The notes beneath the pieces are model-generated. The model was not told where the DNA came from and did no database searches. It saw only the letters and a list, made by a program, of their open reading frames with translations. This document shows positions 34,646 to 35,736 of a DNA stretch of 35,736 nucleotides, one piece after another. Position numbers and translations under genes: made by a program. The DNA is from an uncultured Pelagibacteraceae bacterium (lineage in GTDB: Bacteria > Pseudomonadota > Alphaproteobacteria > Pelagibacterales > Pelagibacteraceae): NCBI GenBank assembly GCA_902537895.1, contig CACBCU010000009.1, forward strand, positions 1-35,736, given 5' to 3'. Every line of letters starts with the position of its first letter. The first letter of the stretch is position 1.

Positions 34646-35736
34646 CTATTTACCAAATTTAGTCTTTTTTATTAATTGTTCGTACTGCGAGCTCATTAAT
34701 CTTGTTTGAATTTGAGTTACAGTATCTATTGCTACTACAACTACAATCAAGATTGAGGTACCACCCAAATAAAACGGGATCGGATATTTTGCAATTAAAA
34801 ATTCTGGCATTAAACAAACTAAGGTCAAATATAAAGCACCAATAGTTGTTAGTTTCGTGAGTATGTTATCAATGTATATTGCTGTGCTTTCTCCTGGTCT
34901 AATTCCTGGAATAAAACCTCCATATTTTCTCAAATTATCTGCTGTTTCGTTAGGATTAAATGTAATAGAGGTATAGAAGAATGTGAAAAATATTATACCT
35001 GAAGCGTATAACAGCATATAAAGTGGTTGTCCTTGTGTAAAATATGAACTTAAGTTTAAAAATGTATCATTTTCAGAAAAATTAAAATTTGAAAAAGTTA
35101 CAGGTAATAATAATAAAGCTGAAGCAAAAATTGCTGGTATAACACCTGCTTGATTTATCTTTAAGGGTAAGTGTGAAGACTCCCCGCCGTACATCTTGTT
35201 ACCCATTTGTCTTTTTGGATAATTAATTAGTATTTTTCTCAAAGCTCTTTCCATAAAAACAATAAAAAGAATTGTCAAAATAAGAAGTATAAAAATTGCT
35301 AAAATCATAGTAGTTGAAATAGCACCTGTTCTTCCAAGTTCAAATGTTGATACTAATGCTCTTGGAATTTCTGCAACGATACCAGCAAAAATTATCAGAG
35401 AAATTCCATTTCCAATACCTCTCTGTGTAATTTGTTCCCCTAACCACATTAAGAAGATGGTACCAGCAACTATTGTGGTAACTGTTGATATCTTAAAAAA
35501 TACTCCAGGATTTATAACCAAATTTGCAGACGACTCTAAACCAACGGACAAACCATAACCTTGAATTGTTGCAAGAAATACTGTTCCATATCGAGTAATT
35601 TGCGTAATTTTTAATCTTCCAGTTTCTCCTTGGGCTTTTAGATTCTTAAAATATTCTGAAACACCCGTCAACAATTGAACAATAATCGATGATGAGATGT
35701 AGGGCATAATTCCTAATGCAAATATTGCCATCCTAC
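34646..35736 (-). CDS. secY: Protein translocase subunit SecY, N-terminus outside window
   Basis: About 362 residues are visible; the frame stays open to the window edge (an Arg codon precedes the ATG at 35731), so that ATG is internal and the N-terminal part (roughly 80 residues from family length) is missing. The channel-forming membrane protein of the Sec pathway. Signatures: MAIFALGIMPYISSSIIVQL, ERALRKILINYPKRQMGNKM, GVIPAIFASALLLLP, NPNETADNLRKYGGFIPGIR. About eight membrane segments are seen. Followed directly by adk, as in the standard spc operon; no rpmJ follows. Confidence 0.98.
   Translation of the reverse strand, partial: RMAIFALGIMPYISSSIIVQLLTGVSEYFKNLKAQGETGRLKITQITRYGTVFLATIQGYGLSVGLESSANLVINPGVFFKISTVTTIVAGTIFLMWLGEQITQRGIGNGISLIIFAGIVAEIPRALVSTFELGRTGAISTTMILAIFILLILTILFIVFMERALRKILINYPKRQMGNKMYGGESSHLPLKINQAGVIPAIFASALLLLPVTFSNFNFSENDTFLNLSSYFTQGQPLYMLLYASGIIFFTFFYTSITFNPNETADNLRKYGGFIPGIRPGESTAIYIDNILTKLTTIGALYLTLVCLMPEFLIAKYPIPFYLGGTSILIVVVVAIDTVTQIQTRLMSSQYEQLIKKTKFGK

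Noticed and set aside
1-35736. CRISPR array, insertion sequence, prophage or toxin-antitoxin locus
   Set aside because: No regularly spaced repeats, transposase, terminal inverted repeats, phage structural genes or small toxin/antitoxin pair were seen on either strand.

Overview
The window looks like a piece of a SAR11-type (Candidatus Pelagibacter) alphaproteobacterial chromosome. This is inferred from four things: very AT-rich DNA, proteins rich in Lys/Asn/Ile, almost no non-coding DNA (about 500 of 35,736 bases), and alphaproteobacterial gene order (gatCAB opposite ruvX-pyrB-pyrC-plsY-topA; secY-adk-rpsM-rpsK-rpoA-rplQ). I see no mobile element, prophage, CRISPR array, rRNA or integrase. 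No gene-free stretch exceeds 300 bases; the longest holds a tRNA-Ser.

Layout. 1-3042 (+): the 3' part of a lytic transglycosylase gene, then a TPR protein with a glycosyltransferase-like C-terminal half. 3058-3149 (-): tRNA-Ser(GCT). 3212-8304 (+): soxBDAG, a complete heterotetrameric sarcosine oxidase, followed by a periplasmic binding protein and a polar amino acid type ABC permease, with no ATPase gene. 9874-16523 (-): a tightly packed run gatC-gatA-gatB-O-methyltransferase-trhO-MATE-nuclease. 16574-22499 (+): ruvX, pyrB, a dihydroorotase-like gene that has lost metal-ligand residues, plsY, topA. 22492-24633 (-): a large exported trypsin-like protease with a charged helical region; opposite it (+) an exported coiled-coil protein and a RidA-family protein. 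25807-27917 (-): ugd and galU. 27953-28765 (+): panC. 28762-30135 (-): mgtE. 30196-30816 (+): lipB. 30800-35736 (-): the end of the spc/alpha ribosomal operon (secY, adk, rpsM, rpsK, rpoA, rplQ) continuing into an RluA-family pseudouridine synthase.

How the genes work together. The sox genes oxidise sarcosine, a product of glycine betaine breakdown, to glycine plus a folate-bound one-carbon unit and peroxide. The binding protein and permease behind them probably import an amino-acid-like solute. gatCAB makes Gln-tRNA and/or Asn-tRNA by transamidation, and its operon also carries a tRNA U34 hydroxylase. pyrB and the degenerate pyrC probably form one aspartate transcarbamoylase complex. galU and ugd supply UDP-glucose and UDP-glucuronate.

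Most of the window is conserved housekeeping DNA. The parts most worth a second look are the protease with its 29-residue tandem repeat and its unrecognised secreted coiled-coil neighbour, the dehydratase-like binding protein beside an ATPase-less permease, the dihydroorotase lacking its HxH, the shared sox/tRNA promoter palindrome, and convergent genes whose stop codons overlap or abut with no room for terminators.
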